From positions 1,984,001-2,048,000 of the forward strand of contig JAZAYU010000114.1 of NCBI GenBank assembly GCA_038501625.1: DNA of 64,000 bases. Reading direction: 5' to 3'. Every line of letters begins with the position of its first letter. The stretch's first letter is position 1. Source of the stretch: Corbicula japonica. Lineage: Eukaryota; Mollusca; Bivalvia; Venerida; Cyrenidae. The notes under the pieces are model-generated. The model worked only from the letters and a program-made list of their open reading frames with translations, ran no database searches and was not told where the DNA came from. The position numbers and the translations under genes are program-made. This document shows, in pieces, positions 11,843 to 23,800 of the stretch.

Positions 11843-14800
11843 GTTTGTGTGGTTGGCAATTCTATTATGTGACATTCGATACAGTTCCACGTGCACAGTA
11901 GCTAAGAGCGTTTCTTGACAGATTTTCATTGGTTTAGAGAGTTATTTGTCAAATTTTCATTGTTTTGATCAATGCGTTCTCAGGATACTGCAAATAATGT
12001 CATCCTGCGTTTCATTATACCTTGAGTATAGTTCACTAAACGAATAAATCGGAATTCTCGGCACAAGATTTGGGAGACCAGTCTCCAGTGTCCAGGAAGT
12101 CAATTGTCGAATTATGAGACTGGTTTCAAGCTAACCAATAAGCCGCTTAGATTTAAAGACTGTTTTCCATTCGGCATCCATAACAATTGCCTCAGCCGAT
12201 GCAGAATGACAAGACCAAGTCTTCTATTGCAATAGGTGTAGCTAAATCTATCGACTATAATACCCCTTCAAAATTTGTTGGGACTATCATTAAATGTAAA
12301 CTGCTTGAAAGTTTTTATAATAGTTGAAGGTTGAGAAGTTGAGACCGGTGCACGCTGCATATCACATATCGTACGACGCGTATAAACCCATTTCAGCGTC
12401 GGTTGGCATGTCACTATGTTTCGTATAAACAAACGTTTCGCATTTTCAGCTTGCTATGTAACTTTGTCCTTTTCCATTTTACTTTTTTCTCAGTTGTGTT
12501 ACAACATCCGATGGATAATTAGCTTGTCGCAAAAAGACCAGCTTCATCATGGCAGTCATTCACGTATTGCACAAAAATGATTCAGCTTGTTTTTATTTTC
12601 ATTCCTTTACAAATATCTAAGAGTATAATTAATAGGCCTAATCGATAAGCAGACATGCACGTGATAGGCCCACCAAATTTACACAATTGAGATTTTTTGA
12701 CAGTCACGTGATACACAATTTATAAAATTAAGATTATTTTAGAACAGTCACGTGATTAACAATTTATAGAATAAAGATTGTTTTTAGACAGACACGTGAT
12801 ACACAATTAATGGAATTAAGATTGTTTTAGACAATCACGTAAAAAGCAATGCATAGAATCAATTTTTTTGGACAGTCACATTTTATAGAATTCAGATTGA
12901 TTTTAGATTGTCACGTGATACACAATTTATAGAATTAAGTTTGGTTTTAGACAGTCACGTGATACACAATTTATAGAATTCAGATTGTTTTAAGACAGTC
13001 GCGTGATATACAATTATAGAATAAGAATTGTTTTAGATAGTTACATGATAAACAATTTATAGAATTAAGATTGTTTTAGACAGTCACGTGCATACTGTAT
13101 TATTGTCCGATATGGCAAGCAGTTTGCGCAATTTATCCGAGATCTATAGTTATCGACCAATAACTAAGATTATCGGTCCGAAAACCATAGTTATTGATAA
13201 TAATTAGGGTTAAAAGCCGATAGTCATATATATTGGTGAAACCATAGTTCTCCGCCGAATTAACTATGGTTTTCGGACCGAGAACTAGGGTTTTCATCAA
13301 TAATTATGACTATATTGGGGTAACCCTAGTAGTTGTTAATAACTATGTTTTTCGGACCGATATCTATAGTTATTGACTGACGTTATTCATCAACCAATAT
13401 GATACTGACAAAATATTGTGTTAACGTGGAGTATTTCGCAGTAAATTTTAACCACGAATTCAAAACCTCAAAAAAGATGTAGATTTGTACATATTTTTGT
13501 GGAAATTTAAAACCACAAATTTTAGAACCCACGAAAATAGAATTTTACCGAAAACCATGCATTTTTATGCCCGCGAAAATAATTGCATTTACAGTACCTT
13601 AAAAGCAGAGGCCTCATTAATCAAGGACCTACAGCTTTTTTATCCGTTGAGTGAAACGTGAATTAACATAGCATTAATCTTTTTTATTAATGTATAGCGA
13701 TGGCCCGATGGAGGCATTTCAGAAATGAATCCTTTTAAATACATTAAATCCTTTTAAATGCATTTCCTCCAACGGATAAAAAAACTTGCTGAGCTTATTA
13801 CACCATTTTGTCATTTTTTGTGTTTTACTCTCTTTTTTTTGGAAACCGAAAACGCTATGTCATTTTGATTATTTATTTTAATTTGTTTTATTATTTATTA
13901 ATATTTATTGCGGGATGTATTAATACGCAATGACGCCTGTACGCAGAAGATCTGGAAATACCTTTTTATTATTTATTTCTTATTAATCATAACTTACTAT
14001 TTGCTGTTATTTTCATAAATTACTAAGAACTTTTTATCATTATTTCGGACTAAAAAACACATGTCATTCGTCACGGCATGGCCTTAGAAAAATACACAAA
14101 GAGTTTTATTTAATATTTAATTTATTAACTTGATATAGTCCTACCAGTGTAAAGACCAACTGAAAACAAAGACCAACTGAAAACAAAGACCACCTGTGGA
14201 CAAAACCATATTTTATTCATTCCACTGACTGATTTTCAGAACGAATTCCAGTAAACAAGGCCAATTGCATTCAAAGACCACTTGGTTATCCGCCGAGTTG
14301 TCCTTGAAGACTGCTTTGATTGATTCATTATTTGTGTCTTGCAGGTCGAGTTCGAATCTCCAAGCATAATCCGGAGTATGATCACTCAGGGTAGAAACGG
14401 ATGCTGTCAAGACTGGGTCTCGGATTACACAGTGGAGTACAGTCTAGACTGCAAAACATGGAAACCAGTCGAATCAGGAAAAGTAAGTTACTAGTATTTC
14501 AGGGCGGCTTGACATCTAGAAATATAATTTGCTGCACCAGTTTTACTTCATGAAATAAGGCTGTTATCCATGGGCGAACAATTTAGGTCCAAATCAGCCA
14601 GCACTACACTTGCGGTCTAATCAGGAATATCATTGTTCGCTTTTGATTCGTTAGGTTATTTCTGACCAAGAAGCGACCGCTGTAGATCCTGATCAGAGAG
14701 CACGAATGTGCCAGCATACCTAGATCCTCGCTGTTCGCACGTGCGGAAAATTCATATACACTTAACCAATATTCTAACTACATCGATCATATTTTTTTTT

Positions 14801-17800
14801 AAATTCTCAGCAAAGGTTCAGAATATACAATATGCAAACTTTGATAATAATAATATAAATCATTTTCACTTCTTTGTATCAAAAATTATTACATTTTCTT
14901 CACGCGTTTAGAAACCACTGACATTTAATCAAGGTAGGTGTAAAACCAGAAGTCACAAAATTGTCGGTAGTGGGTATATTCGCCGTAAACGAAAATTCAT
15001 ATCTCATTGTTTAAATATGGAATTTTAAATCATTTTGAACAATTCCATTCAATTTTCCAATAATGCGATTGTTTAGCCGTTACACAGAAGATTTTTCACC
15101 ATTTTTTTGCGGGTTTCAGTATATCCTCTATACAAAAGCTACGGTCAATTATGTAACTTTTGGTTTTGCCCTCACCACGCTTAAATGTCTTTGGTTTAAG
15201 AACGCACGAAGGGATTTCAATGGAAATTTCAGGAAAAGAAGTAAGAATAGTGCATCTTAATATGTTTCGAATTTGAAGAATGTACTCCAGTTCTATGCGG
15301 AGAAATTAAACAATTTTGATCGGTGCAGTTAGAACATTGGTTTAAGTGTAGTGTTAATCCAAGATACGGGTTGGTACTATCCATAAGCAGTGCTGTTACA
15401 CTTGTTGTAACACACATACACATTAATTCAAAGTTGAAAGTAATTGAATAATCGGCAGTTTCTATAAAAGGAGATTTTAAGACGTTATTACATTTATACG
15501 GGATTCATCACAGTCATGTGCTCACGGTATACAAACATTAATGATCTGGATCGACACTGTTCTTTTCTTGGTTAAAATAACCGAATGAATATACACTCAA
15601 CAAAAGTTCTAATTGGTCATGCGTTGTATATGTTTACAATGCATGCTAGTTTCTAATCTTCCCTACGTCAAGAGAGGATGTAGAAAGAACTGTTATGCCT
15701 AGAAATCAATTATCTAATGTCTTTTTAATCTTTATTGATTGTTTTCTTAAACAGATCCAATACAATTTTCTTACAGCGCAGCGTCAAAATTTGAACAGTC
15801 TTTAATTAAAAGGGAGGTAATTTTAAAAGGGGTTTATTTAAACAAATGTGCTATTGATTACTCATGTTTTCTGTTTTTCCTACAAATGAGGGGTCCTATT
15901 AAAACAAAACAATGAATTAAGAGCAAATTTCTGTGTGCTTGACATTTTTATGCAAGAAATGCATTTTTAGCAAAATTAAGGGTAATTCTTGCCAAACTGT
16001 TCCAAAGTCAATTATTACAAGATTAAAGCTTAAGTTGAAGACTGATGTTGGCATATGATTATAAATAAAAAGTTAATTCAATGTCTTTCTAATAAAAAAT
16101 TACGGAAAAAAAGTGACGAATTAGAACTTTTGTTCAGTGTATAATAACCATGTGGACAGTGTAGATCCTGAACAGATTGCCCGGATGTGCCGGCTGAAAT
16201 AGATATACACTATTCGCCCATGGAATACTGGTAATAGCTACATCCTGTGAAGTGCAGGTTAACACCTACTTAACATAACTTAATAATGCCTGTATCACAA
16301 GAAATGAAGACATAACAAATATGTTCACAGCATGTTTATTTCTTCTTTTAAATATAAAAAAGGTTAAATTTAATCACTTATTTTTATATTTACAGAATTT
16401 TACGGGAAATTCTGACCAAAATACCCCTGTCACAAATAATCTGACATGTCCCATCACTGCGAAATGCCTCCGATTTAAACCTACACAGTGGAACAATAAA
16501 ATTGCAATGAGGCTTGACGTTCTAGGGTGTCCAATAAAACCCACGAACTTAGTTATTACTACCACTTCGACTACTAGCTCAACTACGTCCACAACGTCAT
16601 CAACTTCACCATCTACTGTTCCAACTACTACGACCCCAACTACTATGCCTACAACTACTACTGCGTCAACCGTTACAACAGCAACAACTTCAACAACACC
16701 GACCACCGTTCAAACAACGCCAACAACCGTTTTAACAACACCGACAACCGTTCCAACAACACCGACTACCGTTCCAACAACGCCGACTACCGTTCCAACA
16801 ACACCGACAACCGTTTTTACAACGCCGACAACCGTTCCAACAACACCGACAACCGTTCCAACTACACCGACAACCGTTTCAACAACACCGACAACAGTTC
16901 CAACAACACCGACAACAGTTCCAACTACGCCAACAACCGTTCAGACAACACCGACCACCGTATCAACAACACCGACCACCGTTTCAACAACAACGACAAC
17001 AGTTTTAACAACACCGACAACCGTTGCTACATCGACCCCTTCTTCCCCACAAACAACAACCACTACAGGTATTCATAAAACGATTTTCAAAACGATTAAT
17101 TTTTACATGGTCAGCAGTTGTATTTCGCACACATGCCGTAAAACCCATACAATGAACATAATCTGAATAATTCGTTTCTCAAAGACGGTTAATAATTTTA
17201 TGACGTCATTGCATGAATTAATGCCCTTTGTCCCAAGAAAGCTTTCCCGTGAGGCACCAAATTTAATATATTGTATGCAGTTTTTTTTTTTGCAAAGTCC
17301 ATTTGAAATTAATATTGTCAAATTCCCTATGGTTTTATCTCTGTATACCTATTTTTTCGTGACTAAACCCTATGTATCCTTTCAGGCCCCAGTACGACTC
17401 CTGCATGTGCCGATAAGCCTGGTGTCGACTGCCAGATAATGGACAAATATCTTGGAATTTGTAGCCAGCCTGTACCCGCCACGGCATACTGTTTACTGTA
17501 TTGTGGTCTATGTTGGCCCACTACAGCCTCATCACCTCCAACGACCAGCACACCAATTACTTCTACTACACAGTCATCCTCAACATCAACATCGTCGAGT
17601 ACCTCCACAACATCATCACCTCTAGCTTCAACTACTACGATATCTTCCCCATCTACTACGTTTTCAAATTCAACGTCCAGTGCGGTTTCACAGACAACAA
17701 TTTCACAGTCAAGTAGTCCAACATCAGCAAGCTCGACAACTCCTTCTTCATCCTCAGGATCTTCGAGTAGTCACATGACTTCTTCGTCGCCAATAACAAC

Positions 17801-20800
17801 TTTAATTGCCAATGCGACTAGTACCTTATCAACACAGCCTCAGAGTTCATCCAGTTTATCAACGACTCCATCCAGCTCTGCTTCGACGCCAAATGCATGT
17901 TCAGACAAACAAGGCGTTGATTGTAATTTGCTGGACTCTCATTTGCACATTTGTCAAGATTTGGCCTCTGCGAAGTTATACTGCCAAAAGTACTGTGGTA
18001 TTTGTGCTTCATCTACCACGCCACTGTCATTAACATCAGGGACAACATCAACAGTTTCCACAACTTCTCCGTCAGTCACATCTTCGTCATCTGCCAGTAC
18101 TTCAACATTAACCCAAACAACATCATCCCAATCCACCTCAGTTTCTACAACGACGCCATCATCTACGCAATCAGCTATGACATCATCAACTACGTCATCG
18201 ACTGCTTCAACGCCAAATTCATGTACTGATGACCCAGCTATAGACTGCCACTTAATGGACACTTATCTGAATATTTGCAAAAATCAAAATGCCTCTCAGA
18301 TGTATTGTAGGAGTTTCTGCGGTCTTTGTGGATCTAGTACAACAACACAATCCACTGCAACAACAGGTTCTTCTGCTCAGTCTTCTATCTCAACTGTCCA
18401 ATCAATGACGAGCTCTGTGTCGCTAGCAAGTACTCCAGTACCTTCAACTTCATCAGTACCACATTCTTCTTCGACAGTTTCCTCACCCTCCTCGGTTCTT
18501 TCGTCATCAACGTTAGCTATATCATCTTCATCTACACCATCTTCGCCTCAGAGTTCTCCTCAGACTTCTTCTCTTGCTTCTACAACAACAGGGTGTGCAG
18601 ACAAGCATTCTGTTGACTGCAACATGCTGAATACATACCTCAATATATGTAAAGATCCGAACACTGCGGGCCTATACTGCCCATTGTACTGTGGATTATG
18701 TGGTTCAACGACCTTGTCCAGTCAAACTACAAGTGCCTCAAACTCTGCTAGTTCGTCTCCAGTAACTGGGTCAACTGGAGCAATATCATCGTCCAGTATG
18801 ACAAGTTCCTCTTCATCTGTCTCTTCGTCGTTAAGTTCAGCTACTACTTCTTCGAGCGCTTCTTCTGTTGTTTCAAGTGTTTCAACAACACCGACCAGTG
18901 TTCCAACAACACCGACCACCGTTCCAACAACATCGACATCAACAACAGTTCCAACTACGCCGACAACCGTTCCAACAACAGTGACAACAATTTTAACAAC
19001 ACTTCAGACCAGTGCATCAACTCTATCAGGTTCGTCATCAACGTCGCCAGCTAGTTCACCCACACCCTCTAGTTCTGGTGAGTTAAACATATTACTAACA
19101 AAAAAAAGAAATCGGACACTTTATAAATTTGAACACTGTGACGATATTATGGTACACGAGAAGTTGTATGTACACGACCTATATATCGGTTTATCGCCGA
19201 CATAAGATCGTATTTACAATGGCGACATATAAATAACTGTTTATTGTTTGGCCAGATAAAGTTTCTACCATTTTGCATTATTACAAATTTGTATTAGTAG
19301 AAATAAGTATTTTTTGCCGTAAACATGCCTTAAGTTTTAGTTGTCATTTAAGGAAATTTGTAACTTTTGTTTGGTCGCCGACGACTCAATACCTGTTGCA
19401 ATGGTTTTGTGACTACTTTTTTAAAATGTGCTTTACGCGTCAAAGAAATGACTGAAGTCGACGACAAACCGATAATAAAGACTCCTCGTTTACCGGTAAC
19501 AGAATATCGCCTACTGTGTGAAAAAAGCATAAAACTAAGACATTCTAATGGGTCGAATTCGCTGTCGCCGTGACGTTGCGGGTTCGCTTCCAGGTAGAGG
19601 CAATATCATTTGAAATTCACAGTAGCGCTATTTGTGCAGTGTGGCGGCTGTAAAAGGTCTCCCCGTACATATAGTCAGTACTGTTATCAGAAAAATAACC
19701 CGTTACCGATGTACAGTGACGATAACGTATATTAGGGCTATCCGATCAACCTTTTTTTTTTTTTGGGGGGGGGGGGGTTGTCTCGGTTAGCTCAATTGGT
19801 TGCGTCGTCGGAATTGCAAGGCTAGGCGCTGTTGCCGTGACGGTGCGGGTTCGCTCCCAGGTTGAGGCAATATCATTTCAAGATTTAAAACATCATCTTA
19901 AGGAAATTCAGTGGAAGATCAGTGGTCTAGGGGTAGAGCGTCGGACTCCAGATCCGGAGACGCGGGATCGAGTCCCATCGGGGATGAGGTTCTTCTGCAG
20001 TTTCCTCAATCCACATGCGAGTACTGGTTGGAAACCCAGGAAACAGTCATCTAGCGTGATTAATATAAGTTGGAATAACTTGTTTCACAATCGATGTAAA
20101 ACAAATAAGTTTAAACTAAGGAAACATAATAATTCCCTTTTTCTTAAAAAAAAACGTTAAAATATAATACAGTGTATCAGGAATATCCACATCCATCAGA
20201 CACAGTCTCTTAAGACAAGGCTTGACTTGAGCTTTTTGCGCCTCTACTTTGAAAAAGAAAATGAACAACCCATTAACTTGGTTTTGTGTTTTAATACTTA
20301 AATCTTTTGGTCACATACTAGTAATATACTTTGTCGTAGCAACCAGTTATCTTTATTTTCCACTTTAGTGTGTTGACCTGTACGGGGCGTTAAGATTCTT
20401 AATCACTAGATGTAGTTTAAAGCAAAAACAGTATTGTGTAGTTAAAACATATCAGTTGTGCTTTATAGAGAAAAAGCTTAATACTGTTTCTTCTAAACAG
20501 TTCTGTGCCTTAACATTTAACCGCGTTGGTACTGAAGATAATATTTCGACAGACTCTGCTTACATGATTTTATTCTTCCAGTCTACTCAACAACTACGCT
20601 ATCCTGCCAAGACAAACCTGGGGTTGACTGTCACCAGCTCGATACATTTCTCGGCCTTTGCGCAAACCCAACAACAGCTGCACTGTATTGTCAGAAATAC
20701 TGCGGCCTGTGTGGACCTTCCACAATAAAGAAACTACTTACCACAGCAATGGGACCGACCACATCATTAGGCCAGACAACAACTGCGGGACAGACAACGT

Positions 20801-23800
20801 CGCCAGGCCAGACAACAACCGGAGGGAATACAACTTCGCAAGGTCATACAACAACCGCGGGGCAGACAACGTCGCCGGGTCAGACCACAACCATGGGACA
20901 GACAACGTCGCCAGGTCAGACCACAACCATGGGACAGACAACGTCGCCAGGTCAGACCACAACCATGGGACAAACAACGTCGCCGGGTCAGACAACAACC
21001 ATGGGACAAACAACGTCACCAGGGCAGACAACAACCATGGGACAAACAACGTCACCAGGGCAGACTACAACGGTGGGACAGACAACGTCGCCTGGTCAGA
21101 CAACAACCGCGGGGCAGACAACTTCGCCAGGTCAGACCATAACCATGGGACAGTCAACGTCGCCAGGTCAGTCAACCATGGGACAGACAAAGTCGCCAGG
21201 TCAGACTACCAGCATGGGACAGACAACGTCGCCAGGTCAGACTACAACCATGGGGCAGACAACGTCGCCAGGTCAAACCACAACCATGGGACAGTCAACG
21301 TCACCGGGCCAGACTACCACCATTGGACAGTCAACGTCGCAGGGTCAGACTACCACCATGGGACAGACAACGTCGCCAGGCCAGACTACAACCGTGGGAC
21401 AGTCAACGTCACCGGGCCAGATTATCACCATGGGACAGTCAACGTCGCCGGGTCAGACTACAACCATGGGACAGACAACGTCGCTGGGTCAGACTACCAC
21501 CATGGGACTGTCAACGTCGCCCGGTCAGACTACAACCATGGGACACACAACTTCGCCAGGCCAGACTACAACCGTGGGACAGTCAACGTCGCCGGGCCAG
21601 ACAACAACCATGGGACAGACAACTTCGCAAGGTCAGACAACAACCATGGGACAGACAACGTCGCCAGGCCAGACTACGACCATAGCACAGACAATGTCGC
21701 CAGGTCAGACTACCACCATGGGACAGACTTCGCCAGGTCAGACAACAACCATGGGACAGACAACGTCATCAGGTCAGACTACAACCATGGGACAGTCAAC
21801 GTCGTCAAGCCAGACTACCACCATGGGACAGACAACGTCGCCAGGTCAGACTACCACCATAGGACAGTCAACGTCGCCAGGTCAGACCACAACATTGGCA
21901 CAGACTTCGTTGCCAGGTCAGACTTCCACCATGGGACAGTTAACGTCGTCAGGTCAGACTTCCACCATGGGACAGACCACGTCCTCGGGTCAGACTACAA
22001 CCATGGGACAGTCAACGTCGTTAGGTTCCACTACCACCATGAGACAGATAACGTCGCCAGGTCAGACTACCACCATGGGACAGACAACGCCGTCAGGTCA
22101 GACTTCCACCATGGGACAGTCAAAGTCGTCAGGTCAGACTTCCACCATGGGACAGACAACGTCCTTAGGTCAGACTTCCACCATGGTACAGACAACGTCG
22201 CCAGGGCAGACAACAAACATGGGACAGACGACGTCTCCAGGTCAGACCACAAGTATGGGACAGACAACGTCGCCAACTCAGACCACAACTATGGGACAGA
22301 CAACGTCGCCAGGTCAGACCACAACATTGGCGCAGACTTCGTCGCCAGGTCAGACTACCACCATGGGACAGACAACGTCGCCAGGTCAGACAACAACCAT
22401 GGGACAGACAACGTCGTCAGGTCAAACTACAACCATGGGACAGTCAACGTCGTCAAGCCAGACTACCACCATGGGACAGACAACGTCGCCAGGTCAGACT
22501 ACCACCATGGGACAGTCAACGTCGTCAGGTCAGACTACCACCATGGGACAGACAACGTCGCCAGGTCAGACTACCACCATGGGACAGACAACGTCGCCAG
22601 GTCAGACTACAATCATGGGACCGTCAACGTCGTCAGGTCAGACTACCACCATGGGACAGACAACGTCGTCAGGTCAGACTACAACCATGGGACAGTCAAC
22701 GTCGTCAGGTCAGACTTCCACCATGGGACAGACAACGACGTCAGGTCAGACTACAACCATGGGACAGTTAACGTCGTCAGGTCAGACTTCCACCATGGGA
22801 CAGTCAACGTCGTCAGGCCAGACTACCACTATGGGACAGACGTCGCCAGGTCAGACAACAACCATTGGACAGACAACGTCGTCAGGTCAGACTACAACTA
22901 TGGGACAGACAACGTGGCCAGGTCAGACCACAACTATAGGACAGACAACGTCGCCAGGTCAGACTACAACCATGGGACAGTCAACGTCGTCAAGCCAGAC
23001 TACAACCATGGGACAGACTACGTCGGCAGGTCAGTCTACCACTATGGGACTGACAACGTCGCCAGGTCAGACTACAACCATGGGACAGACAACGTCGTCA
23101 GGTCAGACTACCACCATGGGACACACAACGTCTTTAGGTCAGACTACCATCATGGGACAGACAACGTCGCCAGGTCAGACCACAACCATGGGACAGACAA
23201 CGTCGCCAACTCAGACCACAACTTTGGGACAGACAACGTTGACAGGTCAGACCACAACAATGGGACAGACTACGTCGCCAGGTCAGACTACAACCATGGG
23301 ACAGTCAACGTCGTCAGGCCAGACTACAACCGTAGGACAGACAACGTCGCCAGGTCAGACAACAACCATGGGACAGACAACGTCGCCAGGTCAGACTACC
23401 ACCATGGGACAGACAACGTCGCCAGGTCAGACTACCACCATGGGACAGACAACCTCGTCAGGTCAGACTACCACCATTGGACATACCACAACAATGGGTC
23501 CGACAACGTCGCCAGGTCAGACTATAGCCACGGGACAGACAACGTCGCCAGGTCAGACCACAACTTTGGGACAGACTTCGTCGCAAGGTCAGACTACAAC
23601 CACGGGACAGACAACGTCGTCAGGTCAGACTACCACCATGGGACAGACAACGTCGTCAGGTCAGACCACAACCATGGGACAGTCAACGTCGTCAGGCCAG
23701 ACTACCACCATGGGACAGACAACGTCGCCAGGTCAGACTACAACCATGGGACAGACAACGTCGTCAGGCCAGACTACAACCATGGGACAAACAACGTCGC

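Larger units (their letters stand above)
11843..14344 (+). other. Intron 1 of the discoidin-ShKT gene
   Basis: A 2.5-kb phase-0 intron with the GTTTGT donor and TTGCAG acceptor. It holds a CACGTG-rich 43/44-bp minisatellite (12655-13095), palindromic sequence (13115-13390) and two inverted-repeat elements (13634-13787, 14133-14324). Confidence 0.8.
19078..20581 (+). other. Intron 4 of the discoidin-ShKT gene, with SINE fragments
   Basis: A phase-1 intron with strong splice sites. It contains a truncated tRNA-like box-B fragment near 19570-19605, a fuller tRNA-like head at 19778-19867 and a second tRNA-like sequence at 19917-19988. The rest shows nothing recognisable. Confidence 0.8.

Noticed and set aside
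16374..16706. Minus-strand Val-rich open frame opposite the Thr-rich exon
   Set aside because: Mirror of the ACA/ACC-rich coding strand.
17501..18262. Overlapping frames in the ShKT exon
   Set aside because: Shadows of the Ser/Thr-rich coding frame.
19917..19988. Functional tRNA-Trp gene
   Set aside because: Anticodon arm is good, but acceptor and T stems do not pair well and it lies among SINE fragments.
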